Assembly (NCBI GenBank): GCA_958510825.1
Contig: OY294049.1
Coordinates: forward strand, 36,918,774-36,982,773
Reading direction: 5' to 3'
Source of the DNA: Brachypterus glaber
Taxonomy: Eukaryota > Arthropoda > Insecta > Coleoptera > Kateretidae
Length of the DNA stretch: 64,000 nt
The notes under the pieces were generated by a model. That model saw only the letters and a program-made list of their open reading frames with translations. It ran no database searches and was not told where the DNA came from. The translations under genes and the position numbers were made by a program. Positions 48,301 through 59,600 of the stretch are shown in pieces; within the stretch, counting starts at the first letter, position 1, and every line of letters begins with the position of its first letter.

Positions 48301-51300
48301 GCAATTTGATCAATTTGTAGGTATAAACACATTAAAAAACATGTTTTCGTCGAAACTTGAATATGTTAAGACATCCAGAAACTAAATCTTTATAATATAT
48401 AAATATATTTACTTGCCTTTGTTTGTCTGTAGAAGAATATCGCAGACAAAAACCAAACAACATACAAAAACAACTTTGAATCTTTAAACCTAAAATCTGA
48501 CGAAATAGGTTTGCCGAATCATAGAATTTAAATACTCTTTACGTTAATCCTCCTTCACGATGTAAACTCGCTCTATACAAGTTAATATACCTATTTCGAT
48601 TTTTATTGGATTAGAAATAATCTGAAAACTAATTACCTAATCTTTTATGTAAAATTCACAAAAAATAAGGTTTGGTTTGTTGGGCCAAAAAAATTACATA
48701 ATTTTAAATTTCATAATTATTTAGTTTATGCTGATTGATATTAGTTGTATAAAAATAACATGGCTTCTGGTTAAATAATGTAAAATTAACAGTGACCGCA
48801 GGTTTAACAACGGCACCAGGTATAAGATTTTTTTATAGTGGTCTTCAGTATTTTTCTTGGTATCCTTATATCTTAGGATTTTTACTTTCCCCAAGGAAAG
48901 ACTTGCGTTAGTAGAAAAAAAATTATTGCTTTTTTTACATTTCTCGACGGTTTATATCCAAAAAGGATGATTTCCATAAAAAAAATGTGTTTGGGTGTCC
49001 AGGAAATTTGTAACCACGATAAATTGAGAACGGTTTAAGCTAAAGACTTCTAATTTGACCATAGTTGACCTGCAGTTTCAGGCTGGGATTGTTTTTGGTA
49101 AAAATTGGGGTGGTGTAAAATAGAGTAAAAACAATTTTTTGAAAAACTGAAAAAACAAATTCTTTTTTCAACATTTCGTATTCCAAAAAAAAATTCGTTT
49201 TAATGAACCTAGACCTACAGGGGAAAGTATTATTTTGTTGGCTGCTAATTTTTTTTTATTACTGTAACATTCAAAACTTTTTACTACGACACATTTTCTT
49301 GTACCTGATGACGCTAAGGCAAACTTGAAGTCGCCGCTTAAACTAAAATGCTAATGCTAAAATTTTTAGGAATGAACATGAATCAAGGTGGCGGAGGAGG
49401 AGGCGGCGGCGGCGGACCAGGGGGAGGAGGTCGTAATTTCCTCGACATTATGATCCCCGGCCCGAAAGTCGGTCTGATAATCGGTAAAGGTGGCGAAACG
49501 ATAAAGCAACTCCAGGAAAAGAGCGGTGCCAAAATGGTGGTTATCCAAGACGGTCCCAATCCGGAGCAAGAAAAACCCTTAAGAATCACGGGCGATCCGG
49601 CCAAAGTTGACTTTGCCAAGCAGTTGGTGTACGATTTGTTGGCCGAAAAGGAAATGCAGAGTTTTAACAATAGCCAAGGGGGCGGCGGCGGTGGGGGACG
49701 TGGCGGAGGTCGCGGAGGCAGGAATAATGACAGGAACCAGGGCCAAGATCCGTTTAACGATTTCGGTGGCGGCGGTGGGGGAGGCGATGTCGAAGTTTTG
49801 GTGCCTCGGCAAGCGGTTGGAGTGGTTATCGGAAAAGGAGGGGATATGATAAAGAAGATTCAGGCCGAAACTGGGGCGCGAGTACAGTTCCAGCAAGCCA
49901 GAGAAGAAGGACCTGGCGAACGCAGGTGTTACCTTTCCGGTAATCCCAAAGCTGTTGACCAGGTAAGTTTATATAGTTATATTAAAGACCCCTGTGCAAA
50001 AAAAAGGGCCAGATTTCTCATTAGATAATTTCGCAATTGCCTAGGCGGGAAATTTTTAATTTCAAAGGGGGGCGGGATGTTTTTTATTTTCTATGGCTGC
50101 AACTTACGTAAATCCACGAAGTAAATGTTTTTAAAACTCGTTCAAATAGAATTTGCCTTCCCTAAAACTTTGCCCCTACTTCCTTAGCACACTGAGACTA
50201 AAATTATGTTTATCTATTTGCTTTTCATAATTACGTTTTTGTAGTTTTGGTTTGCGTGTTACATAAGCTTAATTGTAAAATGGTTTTAGTAACTTTTTTA
50301 TTAATTGTAAAATAGTTTTGGGGATTTTTTTGTTTATAAGTTGGTAACAAAAACAATTGAAAATTATTAGAATTTCTAAAAATACTGGTTTCTGTATTTA
50401 ACAGTATCAGGTGATCAAAAAACAGCTAAAATTCTTATAATATATTAATAAATATGTATGTTTTGTGTGTGACTTTGGGCTGTAATACATTTTGGTCAAT
50501 TAAGTTCAAGTTACTCACAGGTAAGGCCCAAACACTAGAAGTGGTGGTCCTCGGCGGGCAGGATGAAAGCATTTGAGACACCTTTATACACTGGAGTAAA
50601 TGTTAACTCCTCCTCGACCATTTTTATTCAAAATAACTATAAAAATACACTTAAAACTTGAAAATTTTGTAATTATTATACATTTGTGATGAAAAATGAA
50701 AAATTTTAAATTGTTACTATCATTCTTACCCATATAAATACGTTAAATTCCCTAAATCAGTCATAATGAAATTATTCAAAACTAAAGTACTTTGCAAGCA
50801 AAATTAAACGCGTAAATAGATAAAATAGTATAAAGTACTCTTTCCATAAGACATTTGTCCCCGCTCCGCGGCTTTTTTTCCAAATATGGACACGTGCGTC
50901 AAAATAGTGTCTTATGTAATTTTCCCCCTTTAATATACTATTTTTTTCCAGGCAAGACAACGGATTGAGGAACTGATTGACAGCGTTCACGAAAGGGACA
51001 ACGGAGGTGGCGGTGGCGGTCGTCACGGCGGCCGTGGAGGTAGAGGGGGTCGCGGTGGGGGCGGTCGTGGTGGTGGTGGTGGTGGTGGGGGAGATCGTTT
51101 CGATAGAAACGGTGGCGGTAACGATTACGGCGGAAACCAGTGGGAAGACAGAAGAGGTGGGGGCCGAGGCCAGAATGGTAACCAGGTCGAAGTTACGTTC
51201 ACCGTGCCTAGTAATAAATGTGGAGTGATTATTGGTAAGTTACATAATAAACAACCATAGTAGAAATTATTATGTAGTTATGATTACGATTTATAATGTT

Positions 51301-54300
51301 AGGCACCTAAAGTTAGCACCAAATATTAAACTTTTTCCAATTTTTGGAAAAACATCAACGTTACAGATTAAAAAATTCACCTAACTATAATAATATAAAT
51401 AAAGTTATTCTTAAGTCAATTTCCACCAGAAAAATGTTTCTATTATTATTATTATTATTATTATTATAGGAAGAGGTGGCGAAACTATAAAGCAAATCAA
51501 CCAACAGTCTGGCGCGTATTGCGAGTTAGATAGGAGTAGTCAAAACGCAAGTGAGAAAATATTTATGATTAAGGGCGATCCGGAAAACATCGAGACCGCG
51601 AAAAGAATTATTAGCGATAAATTGCAAATTCCAATTAACTTTGTTCCGATGGGAGGACCTCAATTAAACAACATGCCAACGGTAAGTGCCTATTTATAGG
51701 AGAAATAATAAAAATTCCTAGCAATCAATTCCCTTATAAGGTACAGAATTTTTTTAGTTTTAAAAAAAATTATAAAAGTATTAAATATTACATCAATCTA
51801 TTTTCTAATCATCGTATGGAGTGATATTGGTAGACTGGGAGTTTCGGGCTACTGGCCCTCTTCAGTCCAAACCCTGTACGTTGATTAAGAAAACATTCTT
51901 CGACTTTATTAATGAAATAAAGAATGTCTTGAGATTAATGCACTCTTGCGCGCCATCTATTGCTAGGTGCTTGAACTTTCGAGACATATCAAAATAAGCA
52001 ACAATAAAAATGAGTCTGTGTATCCACGATAACTTAAGAACGCTTTGAGCTAGAGACTTAAAATTTGGTATGCAGATGTATTTTTATATTATCTATTATG
52101 GTTATTTTCCAGGCTTATCCAGGAATGGCGCCTCAAGGCTATAATCCACAAGGAGGTGGTGGTGGTGGCGGCGGCGGCGCCTGGGGCGGAGTGCAAGGAT
52201 TCCAACAGCAACAACCGCCCCATCAGCAACAGCAATGGGGCGGTCCGGCACCCGGCGGACCGGACAACGGCGCCAACCCGCAGGGCGGCGGTATGCCAGT
52301 GAACCCCTCCACTGGGCAACCTGACTATTCTCTTCAGTGGGCCGAGTATTACAGGTCATTGGGTATGCACCGGGAGGCCGAGATGATTGAACAACAGGTT
52401 AGATTATATTTATTTTTAGAATTTAACTGCAAAGCGATAAAAAACAACAAAAAATGAACAGTAAACCGAAAATTGTTAATTTTTATTATTTGGGCGGTTT
52501 TTGCCCCAAATTATATTTGTCTACTAACAATAATAAGTCGATTTTATCCTAAACGGACCATCTCTCGCCCCCCTAGCCCCCCCTCTATCCTGAATATGCC
52601 ATCACTTGCTAAAAGATTGGATTGGATTGGATAGATATTTCGCTTTCAAACTCATATTTGCTTGATAAAATAAAATTCTCCGAGATACTTAAATCCGCCA
52701 TTTTGAATCTTGGAAAACTGTCACCAGATTCGTAATCAGCGACCCCAAAAACCCCCGAGTGCCAAGTTTCAAGCAAATCTGAGCAACTTTAAAAAAATCT
52801 ATACCGCCATATTGGATCCGCCATTTTGAATTTTGGAAAACTGGCATTAGATTCGTAATCAGCGACCCCATAAACCCCATGGTGTTAGAAAGTCATGGAA
52901 AATAAACTAATGTTAAACTGATTATTTTAGATGCTTCTATAGCGGCCATACACATTAATGGCACGAACTGTTTTTGCCTCTATAGAGGTCAATCACTGTG
53001 AAGGGCTTAATAACCGAAAAATATGGTACTATTAACGACAGATAGATAACTTTCTTATATATATTTTTCGGTTATTAACCGACAAACGTGCAGTAGGTAT
53101 TTATTTTCATAGACTGTCAATTCTTAACTTATTTAACTCTGCTTAACTGGCTAAAGGTTCATAAAATGGTTTAGGTCCGTGTCATTTTAAATGCACGTTA
53201 CTGTACACCCTAAATTGTGTCGATTTGCCTTTTGGGAACAAGTGAACAGATAACAGTGACCACATCAATAGATGCAACCATACTTTTATATCTATCTAAC
53301 GTTTTATTTGAATATTAGCTACATACAGAATACACAATGCTGATGATTCCCAAAAAAGATGAAATGGTACTATTCACTGTTTCCTGTCCATTTGATTTTA
53401 ACGACAGATAGATAACTTTCTTAGTTTAAAATACAAAGATTTCCACCCGTCTAGAAAAGGTACCCGTTTCACATTTTTTTTTCTTTTATTTTAGGCAAAA
53501 TCAAAGGCGACAAGTGGCGCTCCGCCAGCGGCGCAAAACGGTCCTCCGGCTGCGGCACCGGCGCCCGCCCAAGCACCAGCATCTGCAAACGGTGCTCAAC
53601 CAGACTACAGTTCCCAATGGGCGGATTACTATCGCACCATAGGAAAGCATAAGGAAGCTGATGCTATAGAAGCTCAAATGAAGAATAAAGTATGTGAAAA
53701 CATACCATTCATTTTTAAAAATTACTGATTTTTTCTCTGCTTTTATTTTTAGACTGGCCCAAGTGTTCCAGCAGTCCCGGGCGCTCAAGCCGTTCCTGCA
53801 GGAGTTCCAGGACAAGCACCGGCGTCTTACGGTGCTTATCAAAATCCAGCTGGTAAGTTTTTAATAGTAGTTAACCTTTAGGTTGTGTTTTCCCTCTCGA
53901 CTATTCCCATTATTTGTTTCATAAAATTATTTTTTTTTTGTCCGTCCGTCTGTCTGTCCGTCCGATGTCACGATTTTTGTTAACACGATAACTCAAGAAC
54001 GAATAATCTGATCGACTTAAAAATTTCAGGAAAAATCAAGTTCTACGAGGGGAAAATCCCTATTGTTTTTGAAAGTAATCCCCCCAAAAACATAAAGTTA
54101 TGGACGGGTTAAATTAAAAAAAAAAAATAAAACATCAATTTTTTTATTCAATTTTTTGGTTTTTCGCAAAAAAAAATTAAAAAAATTCAGAAGTTTTTCG
54201 TTATTTGCAAAAAGAAAATTTAAACAAAAATTTTTGAAAAATATTGAATTTTTGTTGTAAATTTTTTAATTTTTTTTTTGAAAGTTATTTTTTTATTATT

Positions 54301-54523
54301 TCGCAAAATCCAATATACCATTTTCTATGAACAATATATAATGGAATGCGTAGCATTACATATCTTTACGGCTTGTTTGTGTTTAAATTTTTCAGCGGGG
54401 TATTATGGCGGTCAGGCTCCGGCAGCGGTGCAAGGCGGCGTACCCCAAGGAGGTTACGGTTTCTCAGCATACGGATACGGCGGTCAACCAGGTGGTGGGC
54501 CTCAAAATCCCCAGGACAACTGA
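39332..54523 (+). CDS. Psi: Psi (P-element somatic inhibitor), FUBP/KHSRP family splicing factor
   Basis: Eleven exons join in frame: 39332-39418, 39508-39586, 39667-39831, 41976-42212, 49370-49962, 50952-51234, 51470-51681, 52113-52397, 53495-53689, 53753-53852 and 54396-54523, giving 787 residues. Four KH domains are marked by GRGG or GKGG loops near residues 114, 228, 344 and 482, separated by Gly-rich RGG-like linkers. The C-terminal part has two DYSxQWAxYYR motifs (about 623-633 and 684-694). In Drosophila such repeats bind U1-70K, which lets PSI recruit U1 snRNP to pseudo-5' splice sites, as in repression of P-element intron 3 splicing. The protein is nuclear and binds RNA. Intron 4 is 7.1 kb and full of transposon DNA. 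The call is firm; optional microexons could add isoforms. Confidence 0.95.
41513..41913. mobile_element. outer piggyBac-like element (TTAA type) in Psi intron 3
   Basis: CCCTTTCGCG and CGCGAAAGGG are inverted ends. The right flank is TTAA (41914-41917); the left flank TGAA is one substitution from it. A second, related element (41614-41791) sits inside it. Confidence 0.65.
41614..41791. mobile_element. inner piggyBac-like element, nested
   Basis: 178 bp with ends CCTTTTCGCGACGGG and CCCGTCACGAAAAGG, flanked by TTAA on both sides (41610-41613 and 41792-41795). TTAA duplications are the signature of piggyBac transposases. No transposase is encoded. Confidence 0.8.
42385..43632. mobile_element. 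1.2-kb inverted-repeat element in Psi intron 4
   Basis: Degenerate arms of about 150 bp (left about 42390-42540, right about 43530-43630) share AACATCCCTAC, CTACTCC and GCACTCGATT in inverted order. No transposase frame is present. The boundaries are approximate. Confidence 0.55.
43135..43420. repeat. internal hairpin with arms of about 90-100 bp
   Basis: AAACAAGTTTTTAAACTT and ACTAAAAAGTAGAAAACAAG in the left arm are mirrored in the right arm. It lies inside the element at 42385-43632 and may be a separate insertion. Confidence 0.65.
44605..44970 (-). repeat. reversed copies of two dispersed repeats
   Basis: 44605-44690 is the reverse of 19678-19755 (ZP intron), and 44783-44970 is the reverse of 32215-32395 (DNAI1 intron). 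The same two repeat families have thus entered introns of three genes in this window. Confidence 0.65.
45459..45533. repeat. left arm of inverted repeat flanking the LINE fragment
   Basis: The mirror of 47806-47878, sharing CCATTACCGGGGGCATGC and AAAAATTAGAATTTTAAAA. The arms enclose 2.3 kb of LINE-derived DNA. Confidence 0.85.
45536..45630 (-). repeat. inverted 5' piece of the LINE fragment plus hairpin arm
   Basis: The sequence up to 45578 is the reverse complement of the first bases of the reverse transcriptase frame (TTGGTGAACAATAGTTTAAA). From there to 45630 it is the left arm of a hairpin whose right arm ends at the frame's start codon (45715-45766). Confidence 0.75.
45765..46309 (+). 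pseudogene. LINE reverse transcriptase fragment, copy 1 (truncated)
   Basis: Identical, as far as I can see by eye, to the start of copy 2 (46498). It carries ISYADDT, the RT catalytic motif, near residue 20. At 46309 it breaks off and runs into a second copy of the hairpin, which ends the frame nine codons later. The endonuclease and the first half of RT are absent, so it cannot be functional. Confidence 0.85.
46311..46499. repeat. second copy of the hairpin unit
   Basis: CATGTCGACGCTGTTAATAC and its complement enclose a loop of about 80 bp with a T/A-rich core. The first copy is at 45578-45766. The arms are about 55 bp. Confidence 0.85.
46498..47421 (+). pseudogene. LINE reverse transcriptase fragment, copy 2, with 3' tail
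   Basis: A 307-codon frame carrying the second half of a non-LTR reverse transcriptase: ISYADDT near residue 20, then KYLGIVIDQ, and the thumb and C-terminal region with YNALVESILRYGI and AWGG. After the stop comes a LINE-like 3' UTR (CACAAGCTTTTGCTTAGG near 47618) and an AATAAATAAATAAATG plus A-rich tail ending near 47800. Jockey/CR1-like by motif, family uncertain. The 5' end is missing, so this is a dead-on-arrival copy, not a host gene. It lies in Psi intron 4, in sense. Confidence 0.88.
47806..47878. repeat. right arm of inverted repeat flanking the LINE fragment
   Basis: Reverse of 45459-45533. It begins directly after the LINE poly(A) tail. Confidence 0.85.
47879..49369. other. remainder of Psi intron 4
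   Basis: Mostly AT-rich. A fragment of a dispersed repeat with GATAAATTGAGAACGG is at about 49018; similar phrases are at 29600, 52027 and 53990. It also contains the putative microexon at 48802-48819. Confidence 0.5.
48802..48819 (+). CDS. Psi: putative 18-nt microexon of Psi
   Basis: CCGCAG precedes GTTTAACAACGGCACCAG, followed by GTATAAG. Spliced between exons ending at 42212 and starting at 49370, both phase 1, it adds six residues (GLTTAP) just before the Gly-rich linker and keeps the frame. The pyrimidine tract is weak, so it may be optional or not real. Confidence 0.4.
50823..50943. mobile_element. small hairpin MITE in Psi intron 6
   Basis: CATAAGACATTTGTCC and GGACACGTGCGT...GTGTCTTATG fold back, with ends ATAGTATAAAGTACTC and TTTAATATACTA. 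This is the same build as 13646-13767. It stops within about 10 bp of the exon 7 acceptor, so it supplies part of the splice-site region. Confidence 0.6.
51441..51467. repeat. (ATT)n microsatellite forming a Psi splice acceptor tract
   Basis: About nine ATT units run directly into the AG of exon 8, so the tract before this 3' splice site is a length-variable repeat. Confidence 0.8.
52695..52880. repeat. tandem pair of a 123-bp unit in Psi intron 9
   Basis: CCGCCATTTTGAATYTTGGA, then AGATTCGTAATCAGCGACCC, occurs at 52695 and again at 52818. I know this phrase as common in insect repeat DNA. Confidence 0.75.
53010..53475. repeat. mixed repeats in Psi intron 9
   Basis: TAACGACAGATAGATAAC occurs at 53033 and 53399. 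TTAATAACCGAAAAATAT is mirrored at about 53063-53083. CCACCCGTCTAGAAAAGG (53441) is the end of the dispersed repeat at 32215. Exon 10 starts 20 bp later. Confidence 0.6.
53930..54130. repeat. dispersed repeat with (GTCC/GTCT)n in the last Psi intron
   Basis: TCCGTCCGTCTGTCTGTCCG is followed by ACGATAACTCAAGAACG. It belongs to the same loose family as fragments near 24200, 49018 and 52027. Confidence 0.55.
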
Positions 54524-56599
54524 AATTAGCGGTAAACCGTGAGTATTCTTAAACATTCATACATGCCTCTATTACCTACCTATTTTTATTTCTATCTACA
54601 CTGGAAAACAATGTATTGATCCTTTTTATATACAACTGCATCATAGGTTATATTTATTATTTTGTTGTTGCTCTTATTTTTATTTTCAGGAGATATATTA
54701 TTTTTATACAGTTTGATATTGTTTTCATTGTAGTTTAACATTTCTATGATTTTACTGCTAATAATTTTTGATCTGGTTTCTGATAAGTAAATAACATTTA
54801 TTATTTCTGTAAATGTTTTTTCTTCATAAAAAAATTAAATTATACGTAATCGTTTTATCCATTATATATTTTGTATATTTTATTTATGACGTCACAGGTT
54901 CATTTGTTTATTTAAACGTCAAATTTGACAGGAAAAGTAGATTTCACGTGTTTTCTAGGGCTATCACCATAAATTACTTACTCATTTCATGTTACGTCGC
55001 GTTTTTTGGTGGGATATATTTAAATAAGGTTCATTAAAATAAGAAAACTTAATTTTTACAATTTAAATATACAAGCATATATATCGTCGGCTTAGAGTGT
55101 TAACCCGCTAACTCCTTTTGGCCAAACTTTACAGGAGACGAAAAAAAACTTATAATTATTTCTATAATTATTATATAACAAAATTTTATTACCGCGTTTT
55201 GGAGGTTTTTTTAACAACTATCAACTATAAAAAATAATTTGGGGTTGGTTCTTATTGAATTAAAAAGTAGATGACAGGTTTTCTACTGTTGAGACAAATC
55301 TCCATCAAGGAGTTGGCAGGTTTTAGGTAAAGTTTTTTCAAAAAATAAATAAATTATTGCAAAGGTTTTTATTTTAGAAAATGTAAGTACAAAATACTGT
55401 CTTCAACATCAAAAAGCAATCATTTTAAAAATAAAAACCTTTGCAATAATTGCCACAAAATGGTTGGAAGTGGCGGAGTTAGCAGCTAGACTAGCGGTTG
55501 AAGCGCGTGAAGTAAGCAGGTAAACGCATCATGGAAAAAGTTATATTTGTTTCCGCAGATGGTGTAACTAGGCGCCCTCTTTATTTTTTTATCAAAAACG
55601 ACAATTCGTCCAAAAGTGGAGTTAGCAGGTTAACACTTTAAGCCCACGATATGCTTGCTTAATACACATGTGTTCTAGAATGCAAATTAATTGTTTAGAA
55701 AAAAAAATTGGACAAGCATAATACACAATTTTTAAAAAAATTAAGCGACACATAATGTAATACAAAATAAACAAAACTTAAAGTCTTTTCCACAATTGTG
55801 GATAAGTTGGTTAATTTTTTGAAATATTTTACTCCACTTTAAGAATAGAAGAGTAAAAAAAAACTTGACGAGTTTTGCATGTCAGGGATTCACTCGTTTT
55901 TTGCATTCAACAAGTATTAATGAAAAATATAAGGGACCTTTATTAATCTACTGTGAACGTCTCCGATAAGAAAACGGCCCTAAAAATTTTTGTCTAGTAC
56001 TCATACTTACAAAATGGTTAGAACCGCCAGATATAATTATTATCAGTAAATCAGCATTTACAGGTGGGCGAGAAGCAGCAAGAAATCAGTTTTTTTTATA
56101 TCATTTACAGATTTATTATGTCTCTTGGCCGCAATATATTCAAGTTCCGCAGGAGAACCCTTTCTTAGCATTAAGAAAAATTTAACATCTATCTTAGTTA
56201 TAAGCAACTTTATTTTATCAACAGTAAATATGCCCTTTCGAAATCCACTGAGCAGAACCTACACAATATAGACTTAATTTAATAGATATAAGATATTTTG
56301 TTCATTCATATGATATAATATGGTCGTAAGTTTCTAAATCGTATTATAGTTTGACCGTTTTGCATAAAATATAATTTAAGTTTTTATTATTCGCCACTTT
56401 GTATACTCCTTTATTATAGAAATTTTTATTTATTATTACTATCTTAAATCAGGATTGTTTTACTTTTCATTCAGAATTAAAATTGTTGCGATTTATATAT
56501 GACTTATGAAATTCAGCTTCCACTTTATACCTAAATTTAGTAGTATTTAGTATGGTAACATTATTTGTGTGTTAGATTGTTATTTATAGGGATAGTCAG
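54524..56599. other. Psi 3' flank
   Basis: A GTGAGT donor-like sequence at 54539, just after the Psi stop, could start a 3' UTR intron. I find no coding exon. The rest is AT-rich, with several AATAAA words. Confidence 0.4.
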
Positions 56600-56604
56600 G
56601 ATAA

Positions 56605-59600
56605 ATGTGGACGACTGGAATGTCGGCGCTTCATCTTGGTAAGATTTAATTTTATAATTCCATTGCATAGATTAATAAAATACAATGTTTAAACAAAAAA
56701 AAAAAAACGTGTGCTTTGAGTGAACAAAACTAGCATTTATCTAAACGTGCAGTATATTTTAATTTACTTATCTGGAACCCTGCGTCATACTTTTTGAACT
56801 AGGTAACGGGGAAGACGACGCGAAGCTCAGCGCAAAAGGCGCCACCACCGCAGGTACCTTAATTTAGGTTTTTGGGGTTGGTACATGTAATTATTTTACG
56901 TGGTCATGTGGGTTATTGGTTTTTAAGGTTTTGTTTAATCTGTTAACAAATTGGAACAGTATCGCGTTAGTAATAAATTTACTCTTACTGACCTGGGTAA
57001 AATGCTTCCTTAGGGTAACATTCAGGCTTAAAATTCATAATTATAAAATAAAAAAAAAATACAAACTTGAATGTGACACAACATTTGTAACCTGTGCACC
57101 AACCTCAAAACAAAACATTAAGATCTCAAGTCAAAGTACATTTTTTGGTGGCGCCGCGTAGTGGCACAAAGTGACAGTCGTTTTCTCTATATACTACGAC
57201 GAAGGTTTTATAGCGCCCTGCAGGGTATTTTTTGATGTGCGGTTACGAACTTGTGCCGGATGAAACGGCGAGGTTAGAAGTCGGCGTCTGGCTAAGATAA
57301 AGAATTTATTAAAAAAATACCCTGACGTTCAATATGCATGCACCCATGCATATGGGTGAGGGAGTGTAACGTTGCGCGGTTTTCTTATGGGCCCTCAGGG
57401 AAACATCTAGTCTTACTTTCTTCTTTTGTTCTTGGTTGTTTGTTTTTGTTTTTTTTTATTTTGCTTTCCTCCGAAAAAAAAAACAGCCAAAACAGATTAA
57501 GTACAAAGAAACAAAGAAAGGCCATATGAACTTCATATGACTTCATATTATGAAGTGAACCTAGGTTTTCTTTTCATGACGTAGGGTTCAAGACAGAAAA
57601 ATATATACTATAGTTATCATTTCATCTTATTCATGGATTTATTCATTAAAAATTAATGAAAAATATTTGCAAATTTCATTTACATTAGACTACTGGGGTG
57701 GATCGATCCGTGGCTAACGTTACGTTAGCCACAATCGATCGCGTGCACAACGGATCTCATTTATTACTTCCAGCATATCCCCCCGTTCAAAACTGTGGCT
57801 TTGCTTACTATCGCTTTACCAACTTCATGATCCAAGTTGGTTTCTTATAAAATATCACCGATTCTTTAGGGTGTGTCCGTTTGTTAAAGGTACATTTAAA
57901 TACATAGCAGGTATATTATAAAAGTTTGAAAGAGGTACTAGGCTGCAGACGAAAGTCCTTAATCGTCCGAAAGTGTAATGGGCATTACACACGAGTTGTA
58001 TAGCTTACTTTTACTACATTTAAGCTACAAAATTAAAAGATATTAGCTGTTTAAATAATAAGTTTGGACTTTTTGATTAAACTAAGTACAGGTTTTATGT
58101 GTTGACGCGTCTCTAGGCCAATAATGATTTAATTAACGTTTTTTTTATAATTATTTCCAGTGGTTCACCTCAGTAGTACTACTACCCAGATATCTTTACG
58201 TTTTTCTCAATATTAGTTCACTATTGTTACTATAGGCTTTGTGCAATCTCGGTGGGAGTGGGTCTGTCCCAAAGTATTTATATAATTTACACAAGGTAAC
58301 AAGGTGTATGGATTAACGGTAGGTGACTGAGATTCTGCTCCCTTCCTATTGACGTAATTACGCGTCCATGGTTGTCAGATCATCATTATTCGGCCCATGT
58401 TCTGAAGTAAAGTGTACACTGGTGGTGTACGTCTCAAAATAGAGGATGGCAACATTCAATAAGGGAAGTTTAAATGATGGGCAAGCGTATTAAAAATCTG
58501 TACACCGGGCTACTTTTGGGAGTGTGATTATAAATACCTTGGGGTTGTCTCTCACATTGCCAATAAATGATGAACGTCTCACAAACCGTGATAATACACA
58601 GCCTATAGGTACAGAAAGATTTTTATATCAAATATGTCACGCAAAATTACTCACGTGTAAACTTTGCCTCCCATTTACTCAATACAAGATGACTTTACAG
58701 TCATCATCAATAAATTATCAGTATTTTAATAAAAACACATACTATGCAGTAAATAGTATTTTTTTTATAAGATAATAATAGTGCACTATTTTTCTTAATT
58801 TGGTCTCCAAAATCGCGTATTAATGTTCGCTTCGCTTGTAAGCTGTACCATGCTAAAAATTGATTAAAAAAATGCTAATTTTTGTTGAGAAATTCAAAAA
58901 CGGGCTTTTTGACACCGTAATGCTGTGGTAAAATAGTGAACACCTTAACGCCTTAAAGATAGAATTGTTGAACATAGCACAAATAAGCAAATAATAATAT
59001 AACCTACCCTTTATAACCAAGGACACCTTGGTGTAACTATAACATGAAGCGAAGGTGCCTTCGAATATTGCATCTGTACACATACTGTACAGGATATATA
59101 GATTTCAGTTTTTTATTAAAAGTTTATCATTTTTATTTGTGCCATTTTCTTAAACTCTATACTTAAATGATGGTGTTTAGTATGTAACTAAATGAAATTT
59201 GTAAGCATATACCATAAAAGCACTGGCAGGGCTTCACTGCTCATCCATAAATGTATCTATTGATTTTAATTTTTATATTTGTAACTTACTATATGTATTG
59301 CAGTTAAACTGCATTTGTATGAATTTGATTAAACATAACCTTATACCATTTGTGTTTGTTGTTTTTCTTAATTTTCAGATAAACGCAGGTACGTTATCTT
59401 TTCCCACCATTTATTGACATTTGCCCATTGATATTTATTGCGATTCTAAAATTCTTATTTATATTTTGATTATTGTGACATAAAATAACTGTAAAACTTA
59501 TATGATTTTATTTGATATTACGTCTGTATGAACTAAATAATGTGCATTGTACCTATATATTTATTAGGTAATATTTATTAATACTTTTTCTATTTCCACT

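Noticed and set aside
51001..51130. GGN-rich stretch as an independent minisatellite
   Set aside because: It is coding sequence for the Gly-rich linker of Psi in frame with KH3 and KH4.
59380..59389. 10-nt exon-like ATAAACGCAG between TTTTCAG and GTACG
   Set aside because: Its phase change does not fit the exon at 62844, which would then hit a stop.
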